Source: Candidatus Chlorohelix allophototropha (GTDB taxonomy: Bacteria > Chloroflexota > Chloroflexia > Chloroheliales > Chloroheliaceae). From it: a DNA stretch of 64,000 bases. Below, one piece after another: positions 18,127 to 27,006 of this stretch (position 1 is its first letter; each line of letters opens with the position of its first letter). The notes below the pieces were generated by a model. It had not been told where the DNA came from and did no database searches. It saw nothing but the letters and a program-made list of their open reading frames with translations. The translations under genes and the position numbers were made by a program. The stretch is taken from the NCBI RefSeq assembly GCF_030389965.1, contig NZ_CP128399.1, forward strand, positions 496,001 through 560,000. The letters are read 5' to 3'.

Positions 18127-19722
18127 CTATTTCAGCCGTTCTTGTAATTTTTCAAAGAAGCTGATTATTTTTGAGTATATTCTAAAACCAAGCGATTTTC
18201 GGATTGTCACTAATTCAGCCTCTAGGCTTTTAGCCCAGTTTTCAAGCTTATTTTGTTCTTCTTTGAGAGCAGAATTTTGCTTAAGTAGTTCGCTGCGTTC
18301 GCGAGAGTGTTCCCTGAGTAGATATACTTCCCTTTCGTGTGCGCTTATTTCAGGGGCGTATTTACCTTCCAAGAATAGCGGTTTGGTAGCTTGTTTTTCG
18401 AGCCGCAGGTTTATAAATTTGTGCCAAAGCGGCTGCATCTCATCATTTTCAACTGTGTTAGAGCCGTTATCGCGCACATTTACAGTGGCAGTTACTTCCG
18501 GTAGGGTAATGATTTTGAATATTTGAGCGGCGCGATTTAAAAATTCCCAATCCTCTGCCAGTTCCATTTGCACATCGAAACGCAGCGTGGTTTGTTCGAC
18601 CAACTGTCGCGGAATCGCAAAACAGCAGTTTGGTACCTCATTATGGTCTTGCTGTGCCAACGCATTAAACGGAGTGGTATATTTGGGTTCGGTTGCTTTA
18701 ACGGTATATGGATAGGTTTGGTCGGGTTGCGCTACTATCACGCGCCTTTTATTGGCAAAGGTCTGGAAAATGTAACCCGAACCATGTTTTTCAACTGCTT
18801 GATAGAGAGTTTGAACGTGGTTTGGAAATAAAAGATCATCGTCATCGAGAAAGCTGATGTATTTTCCCCTCGCCTTTTCCATTAATGTATTCAAGGGTGC
18901 AGTTCGGCTTTTACCATCGACCGGAATGATCTGGATTTTCTCCTGAAAGGCTGACGGAAATTTAGTGATTATATTTGTTAGGTTTCTTCTAACCTCCTCC
19001 TGTTCAGGAAAGGTTAAAAGCACCTCGAAATCTGTTATAGTATCCTGAGCATAGATAGAGTCAAGCGCTTCTTCCAGAAGCTCCAAGCGATCTCCCAGTG
19101 TTCGCATTAAGATTGAAAGAAACGGTGCAGGGCTTGGGGTTGCATTTTTTTCATGATTACAGGGGGTAAGTAGCCAAACAAAAGACTTTACATAACAATC
19201 GCGATTTAATGTTTCACCCATCCAACGCAGTGCTTCTCCGGCAAGCGTGGGTAGGCTCAAAATCGATTTAGACTCTACAAAGGAGCTGTTAGGATCGCAA
19301 AGGTTGTTTTCCGCTTGTACCTCCCACCCGCTCAATTGAGCTTGAAGCGATGGGCGCGTGAAACCGGGAGTTACAATTCCACCTCCGGTTAGTAGTTCAA
19401 GCGTATTTATCAGGTATCCCGCGTTTCGGCAAACCAGTACTAACGGTAAGATCGGCTGATAGCCCGCCAGATGCTCAAGAAGTGAGGTAGGAAGCTCTCC
19501 AGAGATAAATAGGCAGACGGCACAGGTAAACTGGAATCGAGCCAGCGCCTTTTCTAGGCTGCTGCTATCGAGCGCGTCTACCGATAGATGAGCGAAATAC
19601 AATTCGTCAGAAAAAGCCTCTAATTCTGGAAGCCCAACACATAGCACGGTTCCACGCAAACCCTCTGCTTGCAGTAACTCTATCACCTTCTGCCCGATTT
19701 GCTCTTCGGAAACTCGTGTCAT
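18127..19722 (-). CDS. Family 2 glycosyltransferase with extra N-terminal domain
   Basis: This 531-residue protein has a GT-A type glycosyltransferase domain at about residues 200-440: FLSILMRTLGDR, a GKYISFLDDDD metal-binding motif and LAEDWEFLNRA. The first 180 residues look like a degenerate Rossmann-like domain (TVLCVGLPELEAF) without a clear SAM motif. The last 70 residues are a charged coiled coil. No membrane segment is seen. It is third in a pirin-GT4-GT2 run, 11 bases after the GT4 stop, and the pair probably builds a surface glycan. Donor and acceptor are unknown. Confidence 0.85.
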   Translation of the reverse strand: MTRVSEEQIGQKVIELLQAEGLRGTVLCVGLPELEAFSDELYFAHLSVDALDSSSLEKALARFQFTCAVCLFISGELPTSLLEHLAGYQPILPLVLVCRNAGYLINTLELLTGGGIVTPGFTRPSLQAQLSGWEVQAENNLCDPNSSFVESKSILSLPTLAGEALRWMGETLNRDCYVKSFVWLLTPCNHEKNATPSPAPFLSILMRTLGDRLELLEEALDSIYAQDTITDFEVLLTFPEQEEVRRNLTNIITKFPSAFQEKIQIIPVDGKSRTAPLNTLMEKARGKYISFLDDDDLLFPNHVQTLYQAVEKHGSGYIFQTFANKRRVIVAQPDQTYPYTVKATEPKYTTPFNALAQQDHNEVPNCCFAIPRQLVEQTTLRFDVQMELAEDWEFLNRAAQIFKIITLPEVTATVNVRDNGSNTVENDEMQPLWHKFINLRLEKQATKPLFLEGKYAPEISAHEREVYLLREHSRERSELLKQNSALKEEQNKLENWAKSLEAELVTIRKSLGFRIYSKIISFFEKLQERLK

Positions 19723-19733
19723 TATTTATCCTG

Positions 19734-21311
19734 CTAGCTTTTGCTCAATGGTTTGCTTAAAATCCAGCCCACTATTTCATCCAACTCATGTTTGAATTTA
19801 TCCGCGCCAAAATTCCTACTCGTTTCAATTGCTTTTGCGCTGAGCTTTTCTCTTAAAGGTTCGTTTTCAAGAACTTTGACAGTATTACTTATACAATTTT
19901 CAAGACAGTTCCAGAGATAACCGTTGTCTGTATGTCTGACAACTTCACGTTGTCCGGCTTTGTCTATCACCACCGGAACACAACCGCTTGCCATCGCCTC
20001 AACAGTGGTAATGCCAAAATGCTCAAATAATTCAGGCGTATTGTCATCATCTTCATCAAGTCCGGTAGCGTGCCAGAAAACCATACTTTCGGCGTAAAGA
20101 CAGTTTAAATCATCTGAATCAATGTTTGGGTGTATGTAAATCGGATAGCCCTTTGCTTCGGCGTACACTTGCGCCATATACTCCTCATCTTCGGGGCGTT
20201 TGGGATAGTAGCCACCTGCTAAATGAAATTCGTAACCGGAAAGACCATTATCACACATACGCCGGAAGGCATGAATCAAGGGCAGATGCTTTTTATTGTG
20301 GAACCCTGCAAAAAACCGCCCAACTGCCAGTAACTGCCGTTTCTTAGGCATCTGTTTAAACTTATCAATCTGCACTCGCGGATATAACAGATACGATTCT
20401 CTACCCCAGCGATTCTGTACCCACTTGCGAGTGTACTCGGAAATTGAAATAATATCTTGATATGTATCAAGAGAATAGTGCGCCTGCATGCCGGGTAATT
20501 GGCTATCCTTGAATTTTACTAAAAGCTTAGGCTTAGTGAAGCGTGCCATTAACGACTCTGGAACAACTGAAACAGATTGTATGACTACGCCAAGTTCACG
20601 CCCATCCTCAGAACCTAAACGCTCAGGAGAGAAGGTTGTACAATCTAGCCGTAAAACTGCCTGTTCAGAGTTCGCCGTAAAGCAGCGAGTAATACGAGTG
20701 TAGCCTCTATTTGTCAGATTCTCACTATTGCCTAACTTCCTACCGTTTATTAGTAATTGTAAGATAGCAGGAGGCAACTTATCTTGTCTAAAACCGCCTA
20801 TGTCAAGTGAAAGATTATAACTTCTGCCCGGTTCGAGGTTGTCTATATAAATCTGTGCGCTTTCACCGCACCAGCGATATTTTTCGCCCTTTGCCCCCGT
20901 TTCAGGAGGAAAGAATCCGCTCAAAAGTCGAAAATTAACTTTTCTATCTCTCCCATTTCTCCAAGATTCAATAGCTTCCTCACGCGGTGGCAACTTGTGC
21001 GGAAAAAAAACTAGATATAGATTGTGAGTGGCGTAAGCGGGGAATAACCCTTCATAGGTGCAGTTGATAAAAAGATCGTAATTAGTGGAAGCGTCCTGTA
21101 TAGCCCGATAACCGGACAGGGCGGGAAACGTTTTCAAGGGCAGATGAGTGAGGTCTACTCCAAGCCGTTCATTTAGGAGATCAAGTTTAACTTTTTCATA
21201 AGTAAGTAACTCAACCTCATGGTTAAGGCTCAGGTGTTCCGCCACCGCCCCCATATATTGTTCGCCCCCGCCCATAACCGGCAGGTTCTGGTTAAAAATG
21301 CCAATGCGCAT
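19734..21311 (-). CDS. Family 4 glycosyltransferase with inserted beta-rich domain
   Basis: This 525-residue GT-B enzyme has an N-terminal domain starting IGIFNQNLPVMGGGEQY and a C-terminal nucleotide-sugar domain: LLAVGRFFAGFHNKKHL, FEHFGITTVEAMASGCVPVV and the KAGQREVV loop. Between about residues 130 and 260, inside the first domain, is a beta-strand-rich insertion. It runs from SGFFPPE through YRWCGESAQIYI to a closing EDGRELGVVIQSVSV and looks like a small jelly-roll carbohydrate-binding module. The ATG directly abuts the pirin stop. Function in surface polysaccharide synthesis is inferred. Confidence 0.85.
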   Translation of the reverse strand: MRIGIFNQNLPVMGGGEQYMGAVAEHLSLNHEVELLTYEKVKLDLLNERLGVDLTHLPLKTFPALSGYRAIQDASTNYDLFINCTYEGLFPAYATHNLYLVFFPHKLPPREEAIESWRNGRDRKVNFRLLSGFFPPETGAKGEKYRWCGESAQIYIDNLEPGRSYNLSLDIGGFRQDKLPPAILQLLINGRKLGNSENLTNRGYTRITRCFTANSEQAVLRLDCTTFSPERLGSEDGRELGVVIQSVSVVPESLMARFTKPKLLVKFKDSQLPGMQAHYSLDTYQDIISISEYTRKWVQNRWGRESYLLYPRVQIDKFKQMPKKRQLLAVGRFFAGFHNKKHLPLIHAFRRMCDNGLSGYEFHLAGGYYPKRPEDEEYMAQVYAEAKGYPIYIHPNIDSDDLNCLYAESMVFWHATGLDEDDDNTPELFEHFGITTVEAMASGCVPVVIDKAGQREVVRHTDNGYLWNCLENCISNTVKVLENEPLREKLSAKAIETSRNFGADKFKHELDEIVGWILSKPLSKS

Positions 21312-22196
21312 TTAGAAATCTATTGAACCCATCCTGCCGCTTTGGTAGTCGATAAATGCCTGATAGATTTCTTCGGGTGTGTTCATTACAAACGGCCCGT
21401 AGCGTGCTACCGGCTCATTTAATGGTACTCCACCGATTAACAACAGGCTTAGGGGTTGGTTGGTTGTTTCGAGCAACACCGCTTTGCCATCCTGCCCGAA
21501 AACTACCATTTGCCCTTCATGTGCTTCAATCCCATCGGTGCCAAAAGTACCTGCCCCTTCGACAATGTATCCGAATACATTAAAATCAGTTGGAACAGGC
21601 TGGCTAACTTTTGCTCCGGGTTGTAACAAATAGTGAAGATACATAATGGGGGTGCGGGTTTCGATAACCGCGCTTTGCCCCATTGCCTCACCAGCAATTA
21701 CCCTTACGCGCACCTTGACATCTTCGCTAACTGCTTCTGGGATGCGAGAGGCGGGAATATCTTGGTAGCGTGGTTTCATCATTTTGTCGCGGCGCGGCAG
21801 GTTTACCCACAATTGGAAAGCATGCATCCGTCCGCCCTTTTCTCGAAATCCCTCTTCTGGCATTTCGGAGTGCACTACCCCACTTCCGGCGGTCATCCAT
21901 TGCACATCGCCTGCGCCTAATACACCTGAATTACCAACTGAATCTTTATGTTGTAATTTTCCTTCCAGAATGTAGCTGACCGTTTCAAAGCCACGATGCG
22001 GGTGATCGGGCGCGCCTATGGCTTTTCCCGGCGCATAATCAGTTGGTCCAAGATGGTCAAGCATCAAGAAGGGGTCGAAATCTTCTAAAAGTTGGGTTGG
22101 AAATGGTCGCCTAACCTCAAAACCCCCACCTTCTAATGTACGAATAGTTTGTATTATTTTCGCCACTGAGCGAGTATTTATAAATGTTGTTGTCAT
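21312..22196 (-). CDS. Pirin family protein
   Basis: This 294-residue bicupin has the pirin metal-site residues in DHPHRGFETVSY and VVHSEMP, with the second cupin in the C-terminal half. Bacterial pirins bind Fe or Mn; some act as quercetin dioxygenases or as modulators of metabolic enzymes. A clear promoter lies upstream. It is the first gene of a run with two glycosyltransferases (start-to-stop contact with GT4), an unusual partnership that may be only positional. Confidence 0.93.
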   Translation of the reverse strand: MTTTFINTRSVAKIIQTIRTLEGGGFEVRRPFPTQLLEDFDPFLMLDHLGPTDYAPGKAIGAPDHPHRGFETVSYILEGKLQHKDSVGNSGVLGAGDVQWMTAGSGVVHSEMPEEGFREKGGRMHAFQLWVNLPRRDKMMKPRYQDIPASRIPEAVSEDVKVRVRVIAGEAMGQSAVIETRTPIMYLHYLLQPGAKVSQPVPTDFNVFGYIVEGAGTFGTDGIEAHEGQMVVFGQDGKAVLLETTNQPLSLLLIGGVPLNEPVARYGPFVMNTPEEIYQAFIDYQSGRMGSIDF

Positions 22197-22234
22197 AAAT
22201 CATCCTTTCAACGCTAAACCTCTAGCGCGGTTCA

Positions 22235-22263
22235 AAATTACCAGCAATATCGCTTGCTGTCAA
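22235..22263 (-). promoter_or_regulatory. Promoter for pirin gene (divergent region)
   Basis: On the leftward strand TTGACA (22263-22258) is followed after 17 bases by TAATTT (22240-22235). A rightward TATAAT for the threonine dehydratase gene sits just beyond, at 22280-22285, so the two genes share one control region. Confidence 0.65.
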
Positions 22264-22341
22264 CCTTTCATGCCGGATGTATAATGTAACTGCTGGCTAT
22301 GTAAAACAGTCAATCAAAGATAAACTAGGAAACTAAAATAA

Positions 22342-23292
22342 ATGGTTACGCTGGATGATATAAAAGCAGCACAGAAACGGCTTGCAGGGGTTACATTCCA
22401 TACTCCATTGATACCTTGTCCGAAAGCAGCGGGGGTGGAAGCCTATTTCAAGCCAGAAAGTTTACAGCCCATCGGCTCATTTAAAATTAGAGGCGCTTAC
22501 AATTGCATAGCGGCAATGCCGGAGGCACAAAGAGCGCAAGGGGTAATTGCCTATTCTAGCGGAAACCACGCGCAAGGGGTGGCTTATGCCGCTCGCTTGT
22601 TGGGCTTGAAAGCGGTAATCGTGATGCCGAACAACGCGCCAAAGGTGAAAGTTGAGGCAACACAAGGCTATGGGGCGGAAGTGGTATTTTACGACCCTGC
22701 TACCCAGAAGCGAGAAGAGGTGGCGGCGCGCCTCATGCAAGGTCAGAACTGGACATTGGTTCCGCCTTTCAACGACCCTTATGTAATCGCCGGGCAAGGT
22801 ACGATTGGGCTTGAAATCTACGAGGATTTGCCGGAAGTAGAATTGGCGTTGGTTCCGGTGGGCGGAGGCGGTTTGCTCAGCGGAATAGCTACTGCCCTTA
22901 AAAGCCTCAAGCCGAGTATTAAGGTAATTGGGGTTGAGCCAGAACTGGCAGCCGATGCTCAGGAATCCTTCCGTAGCGGAAAAATTGTAGAGATAACGGC
23001 AGCGCAAGCCGGACGCACTATTGCTGATGGTACACGTACTCTTAGCTTGGGCGACCTGACCTTTGCTCAGATTCGGCATTATGTGGATGATATTATTACC
23101 GTAAGTGAAGCTGAAATTCGGGATGCTGTCCGGCGACTTGCGCTCAATGCCAAACTGACCATAGAGCCTTCCGGCGCGTTAACCTATGCCGCTTTCCTGC
23201 ACCATCAGCCTGAATTGCCGAAGGCTTCAAAAGTGGTGATGGTATTAAGTGGCGGCAATATTGAACCGGAGCTTTTGAAAGAACTGCTCTGA
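22342..23292 (+). CDS. Threonine dehydratase/serine racemase-like PLP enzyme
   Basis: This 316-residue fold-type II PLP enzyme has the Schiff-base lysine at K48 in SFKIRGAYN, the SSGNHAQG substrate loop, the GGGGLLSG phosphate-binding loop and a C-terminal SGGN. It lacks the ACT regulatory domain of biosynthetic IlvA. It is therefore either the catabolic threonine ammonia-lyase or a serine racemase-type enzyme. The stop is followed 22 bases later by the sacsin-like ATPase gene on the same strand, so the two may be co-transcribed. Confidence 0.9.
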   Translation: MVTLDDIKAAQKRLAGVTFHTPLIPCPKAAGVEAYFKPESLQPIGSFKIRGAYNCIAAMPEAQRAQGVIAYSSGNHAQGVAYAARLLGLKAVIVMPNNAPKVKVEATQGYGAEVVFYDPATQKREEVAARLMQGQNWTLVPPFNDPYVIAGQGTIGLEIYEDLPEVELALVPVGGGGLLSGIATALKSLKPSIKVIGVEPELAADAQESFRSGKIVEITAAQAGRTIADGTRTLSLGDLTFAQIRHYVDDIITVSEAEIRDAVRRLALNAKLTIEPSGALTYAAFLHHQPELPKASKVVMVLSGGNIEPELLKELL

Positions 23293-23314
23293 TAGCGGAA
23301 ATTGCATAAACAAA

Positions 23315-25333
23315 ATGACTACAGATAAAACGCCGCAAGGCTCAGAGCTAATCAGCTATCTGCAAAAACGCTTTACCGGCATGTGGCAGCGCTTGGCGAG
23401 TGATGCCGACCCTACCGAGCGTGAGTTTTTCCTTGAAGAATATTTGCGTGATTTGGAAGAGCGCGCCTACCTTGAAACCACCATCGCCAATCAGTACCGG
23501 AATCGCTACCTCGCCGAATTGGTGCAAAATGCGGTAGATGCCATGCACCGCCACGTTGAGAACAATCCGGTGCAATCCACAGATGTCGAAGAAATGTCGA
23601 TGCCGATTTATCGCTGCCATATACAGCTTACCCGTGCTGCCCTATATGTCGCCAATGACGGACAGCCCTTTCAAGCGGAGGATGTACGCAGTATCACGGC
23701 AATGGGTAAGAGCAGCAAAAGCGGTGGGCGTTATATCGGTTATAAAGGTTTGGGTTTTCGTTCGGTGCTTGAAATAACCGCCGAGCCTCAAATATTTTCA
23801 GGCGATTATCATTTCAGGTTTAGTAGTGCCGACACGCTGGCATTGCTTCAGAAAACCAATAGCCCGTCTGAAATCACAGATGTGCCGGTTCTATCCGTGC
23901 CTTTCCTGTGTGAATCTGACAGCTTACCTGCGGATGAACACGCTATTATTGCTGATTTGAAAGCGCGCGGTTTTGTAACCGTAGTTCGCTTGCCCCTCAA
24001 ACCGGGCTGTTATGATGAAGTAAAAGCGCTTTGCCGTGAGTTTATGCAAGAGCAAAGCCTGCTTTTTCTGCCCTATATTACATCCTTATCCCTGCGTTTA
24101 CTCCAAGAACCGGAGATAACCCTTTCTCGAACTAGCGAACCATGGGCAACACTTCCCGGCACAGAAAAATTGATCAATCTCGAATATGTAACATTACTAT
24201 TCCAACCGGATGGCGCTCAAACCGCTTGGTTAATTGCTAAACCGCTTGAGCCTTTGCCTATCGCAAAAGATTTGCTTGAGAACCTGAATGACCGCACTTG
24301 GCTGAATGTTAGCTCAGCAGGAATTGCGCTGGCTTTCCCGGTAAGGGCGCTCAAAAGTGGCGGTTCCTACTTCAAGCGCAGGCTTGAGCCGCTACCCTTT
24401 TTCACCCATTTTCCCACCGGAGAGGCGAGCGGGTTGGGATTTGCGGTTCACGCTGATTTCTATCTTTCTGCCTCTCGCAAGCAAATTGAAGATTCTTTAA
24501 GCTATAACCGCTGGTTGTCGGGTAAAATAGCGGATTTTCTGTGCCATTCTGTCTTGCCTGAATTGCAAGAACGCTTTCCAGATGAAGCCAACTTGCTCGA
24601 TTTACTGGCAGATGTCGCCTATCATAACGGCGCATTCGGGTTGGCATTCAGAAAAATACTGGATGATCGCTTGATGGCAACTCCTTTTGTGCCGGTGGGC
24701 GCGGGAGAATATCGCAGACCGCGTGAGGTGGTTTGGACTCCCCAATCAGGGGCAGGGGTTTTGCTATTCCTTAAAGTGTTTCCACATCCACCCACCGGGC
24801 TGCATTATCCGGTATTACAGCTTGAAGAAGCCTATATTGCGGAAGAGGAAGGCTTTGAATATCGCAGGGTGCGCCGCTTTTTGCAAGAAATGGGCGTGCG
24901 TCCGGTCAGACCGGATGAATTACCGGAGTTACTACCACAGGCTTTTAAAAATCTTAACGATGGCATTGTGACTGTTTCTGATATTTGCACCTGTTTTGCG
25001 CTTTGGTTGGAACAACTAGCTAAAGGCACTTTTGTACCGGAAGAACGACAACGCGCTCTTCTACAAGCCGCAAAAGAACTGCCTGTTCTTCCGGTGGGCA
25101 ATGAATGGCTGGTACCAAACTCTGAAATTATTGATTGCCCTGCTTCCGAGCGAGGTTTTGAAGCTTTGAAAGCGCGGCGGGAACTTTTCGGGGCTCTCAA
25201 GGTAATATCGGAAAAAGCTTACAGCCTTGAAAACAACGAATTTGAAGCTCAAATCAGGAGTTGGCACAGGCGTTTGGGGGTAAAATCGCTCGACCCCGAA
25301 GCGCAATTATACGAAGAACCTTACAAGTACTGA
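23315..25333 (+). CDS. Sacsin-like GHKL ATPase
   Basis: This 672-residue protein has an HSP90-like (GHKL) ATP-binding domain at about residues 55-200. The N box is in LAELVQNAVDAM, the D-x-G motif in YVANDGQPF and the glycine-rich lid in GYKGLGFRS, as in sacsin N-terminal-like proteins. The remaining ~470 residues show no domain I can name and no membrane segment. Many relatives are longer and carry nuclease or DUF3883 domains; here the gene ends at a stop 18 bases before the convergent cardiolipin synthase stop, so it may be shortened. Some relatives lie in defence islands, but no defence gene adjoins this one. Confidence 0.82.
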   Translation: MTTDKTPQGSELISYLQKRFTGMWQRLASDADPTEREFFLEEYLRDLEERAYLETTIANQYRNRYLAELVQNAVDAMHRHVENNPVQSTDVEEMSMPIYRCHIQLTRAALYVANDGQPFQAEDVRSITAMGKSSKSGGRYIGYKGLGFRSVLEITAEPQIFSGDYHFRFSSADTLALLQKTNSPSEITDVPVLSVPFLCESDSLPADEHAIIADLKARGFVTVVRLPLKPGCYDEVKALCREFMQEQSLLFLPYITSLSLRLLQEPEITLSRTSEPWATLPGTEKLINLEYVTLLFQPDGAQTAWLIAKPLEPLPIAKDLLENLNDRTWLNVSSAGIALAFPVRALKSGGSYFKRRLEPLPFFTHFPTGEASGLGFAVHADFYLSASRKQIEDSLSYNRWLSGKIADFLCHSVLPELQERFPDEANLLDLLADVAYHNGAFGLAFRKILDDRLMATPFVPVGAGEYRRPREVVWTPQSGAGVLLFLKVFPHPPTGLHYPVLQLEEAYIAEEEGFEYRRVRRFLQEMGVRPVRPDELPELLPQAFKNLNDGIVTVSDICTCFALWLEQLAKGTFVPEERQRALLQAAKELPVLPVGNEWLVPNSEIIDCPASERGFEALKARRELFGALKVISEKAYSLENNEFEAQIRSWHRRLGVKSLDPEAQLYEEPYKY

Positions 25334-25351
25334 GCCTGCCGTATTATGGCA

Positions 25352-26659
25352 TTATACGAAGGACTTAAAAGGTCTGAGCAAAATCTCGGCTATACGTTTG
25401 CGAACTGGGGGTTTGCTAAAATCTTCAAGCTCGGCAGGGCGACAATTCAATAAGTCGTCTTGCCACATTTTGTACATTTCTGTTGCAAAGTCCCGGTTAT
25501 TCACGAACAGGTTAATTTCATGGTTGATAAGACTCCGCCCGTCCAAATTTGCGCTACCTACTGAACTCCAATGATCATCCACAATTGCGGTTTTGGAATG
25601 GATTACCGTACCGCGATAGAGCCATATCTTTCCACCTACCCTCAGTAAACGGCAAAGCACTGGACGCGCCAGAATATCTACAATAAGGTGGTTTGACCGC
25701 TCTGGCACTATTATTTCGACCTGTACCCCGCGTTTTGCTGCTTCTAACAGATAACTTTCCATATTATCATCAGGTAGAAAATAAGGATTAGTTAGTAGGA
25801 TGCGTTTTTTTGCGCTTTTGAAGGCATCCATATACGTATCTCGAATAGTACGGTTTCCGAAAAGTACATTAGCCCGACTCTGGCTTAGCCATAATATATC
25901 ATCATCATCGGGATTAGGTTTGAATGGCAAGTTTAATAGTCGGCGCGGATTGCTATTGTGCTTGTTCCACATCTCGGCGAATGCCAATGCTACTTCTTCC
26001 GCGGTTGGACCATCAATGCGCAAATGTGTATCACGCCAAGAAGTAGCATATTCGCGCCCAATGTTCATACCGCCCAGATATGCAATCTTATTGTCGATGA
26101 CCAGAATTTTGCGATGGTAACGCACATAAGTACCGAGCCAGAGCAGGTTCAGGTAGCTGTAAAGTGGACCATACCAGTTAACAAGGCACTCTTTAGGAAA
26201 GCGGCGGAAACCAAAAGGCATTAGAAGACTACCGTATCCATCAAAAGCCAAACATACCTTTACGCCCTGTTGGGCTTTGGCTATCAACCGCCGTTTGAAC
26301 TCACGCCCGATTTCATCACTTTTGAAGATATAGGTTTCCAGAAAAATGGATTCCTGCGCGTTGTCTATCGCCTTAAGCATATCCTTAAAGGCGTAACCGC
26401 CATAATTGAAAATTTTCAAGGTATGCTTTTCATCCACTTGAACTGGCTTAAGTGGACGATGAGGAAATTTATAGCGTCGTCTCAAACGGCGAATACTGCT
26501 GATGGCAATTCCGCCGTATATTAGCAAGATGATTGTTAGAAGGAAAAAGAGAGAAGAATAAAAAATAAGCTTGGTTAGCGACCAGGCTGGGGTTTTAAAG
26601 TAGTATCTAATGCTGCTTATCCGTAAGAAAGCTATGGCTTTCCCAATACGGCTCAGCAA
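25352..26659 (-). CDS. Cardiolipin synthase-like phospholipase D protein
   Basis: This 435-residue membrane-associated enzyme has one N-terminal transmembrane segment (about residues 27-50) and two PLD catalytic motifs. They are YHRKILVIDNKIAYLGGMNIG near residue 180 and IHSKTAIVDDHWSSVGSANLD near residue 360, both with HxKxxxxD intact. It probably makes cardiolipin from two phosphatidylglycerols. The start is a TTG with AAAGGTG upstream. It is the last gene of a closely packed leftward run that includes RemA and a two-component system. Confidence 0.9.
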   Translation of the reverse strand: MLSRIGKAIAFLRISSIRYYFKTPAWSLTKLIFYSSLFFLLTIILLIYGGIAISSIRRLRRRYKFPHRPLKPVQVDEKHTLKIFNYGGYAFKDMLKAIDNAQESIFLETYIFKSDEIGREFKRRLIAKAQQGVKVCLAFDGYGSLLMPFGFRRFPKECLVNWYGPLYSYLNLLWLGTYVRYHRKILVIDNKIAYLGGMNIGREYATSWRDTHLRIDGPTAEEVALAFAEMWNKHNSNPRRLLNLPFKPNPDDDDILWLSQSRANVLFGNRTIRDTYMDAFKSAKKRILLTNPYFLPDDNMESYLLEAAKRGVQVEIIVPERSNHLIVDILARPVLCRLLRVGGKIWLYRGTVIHSKTAIVDDHWSSVGSANLDGRSLINHEINLFVNNRDFATEMYKMWQDDLLNCRPAELEDFSKPPVRKRIAEILLRPFKSFV

Positions 26660-26676
26660 ATCAAATCACCTTTCTG

Positions 26677-27006
26677 TTAACGGCTTTGTTTTTGCTGGTA
26701 GCGTCCGGTGATAGTATCGGGCGTGAGCGCGGCTGCCAGCACATGTCCGGTGTCCAAAACCAGCACGGCTCGTGTTTTACGTCCATATGTGGCATCAATA
26801 AGCAATCCCTTGTCGCGTGCGTCATGCAAAAGTCTGCGTACCGGAGCAGTATCCGGCGTTAATAGCGCCAACACTCGGTTCATTGCGACTTGCCCACCAA
26901 ACCCTACCGATACAAATTCGGGGTCTGGAAGGCGCGGTGTGTTGCGGTATAACGCCGGTTGGTTAATTTCACCTTCTTGTGGTTCGTTTCCTGCGCTGGT
27001 TTTCAT
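26677..27006 (-). CDS. RemA/DUF370 family regulator
   Basis: This 109-residue protein contains the DUF370 core from about residue 30: VSVGFGGQVAMNRVLALLTPDTAPVRR, LIDATYGRKTRAV and HVLAAALTPDTI, closely like Bacillus RemA. RemA is a ring-forming DNA-binding activator of extracellular matrix genes. This version has about 28 extra residues at the N terminus, polar and proline-rich. The ATG overlaps the upstream FAD-oxidoreductase stop in ATGA, and the cardiolipin synthase gene begins 17 bases after its stop. In many bacteria DUF370 lies beside gmk; here it does not. Confidence 0.9.
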   Translation of the reverse strand: MKTSAGNEPQEGEINQPALYRNTPRLPDPEFVSVGFGGQVAMNRVLALLTPDTAPVRRLLHDARDKGLLIDATYGRKTRAVLVLDTGHVLAAALTPDTITGRYQQKQSR

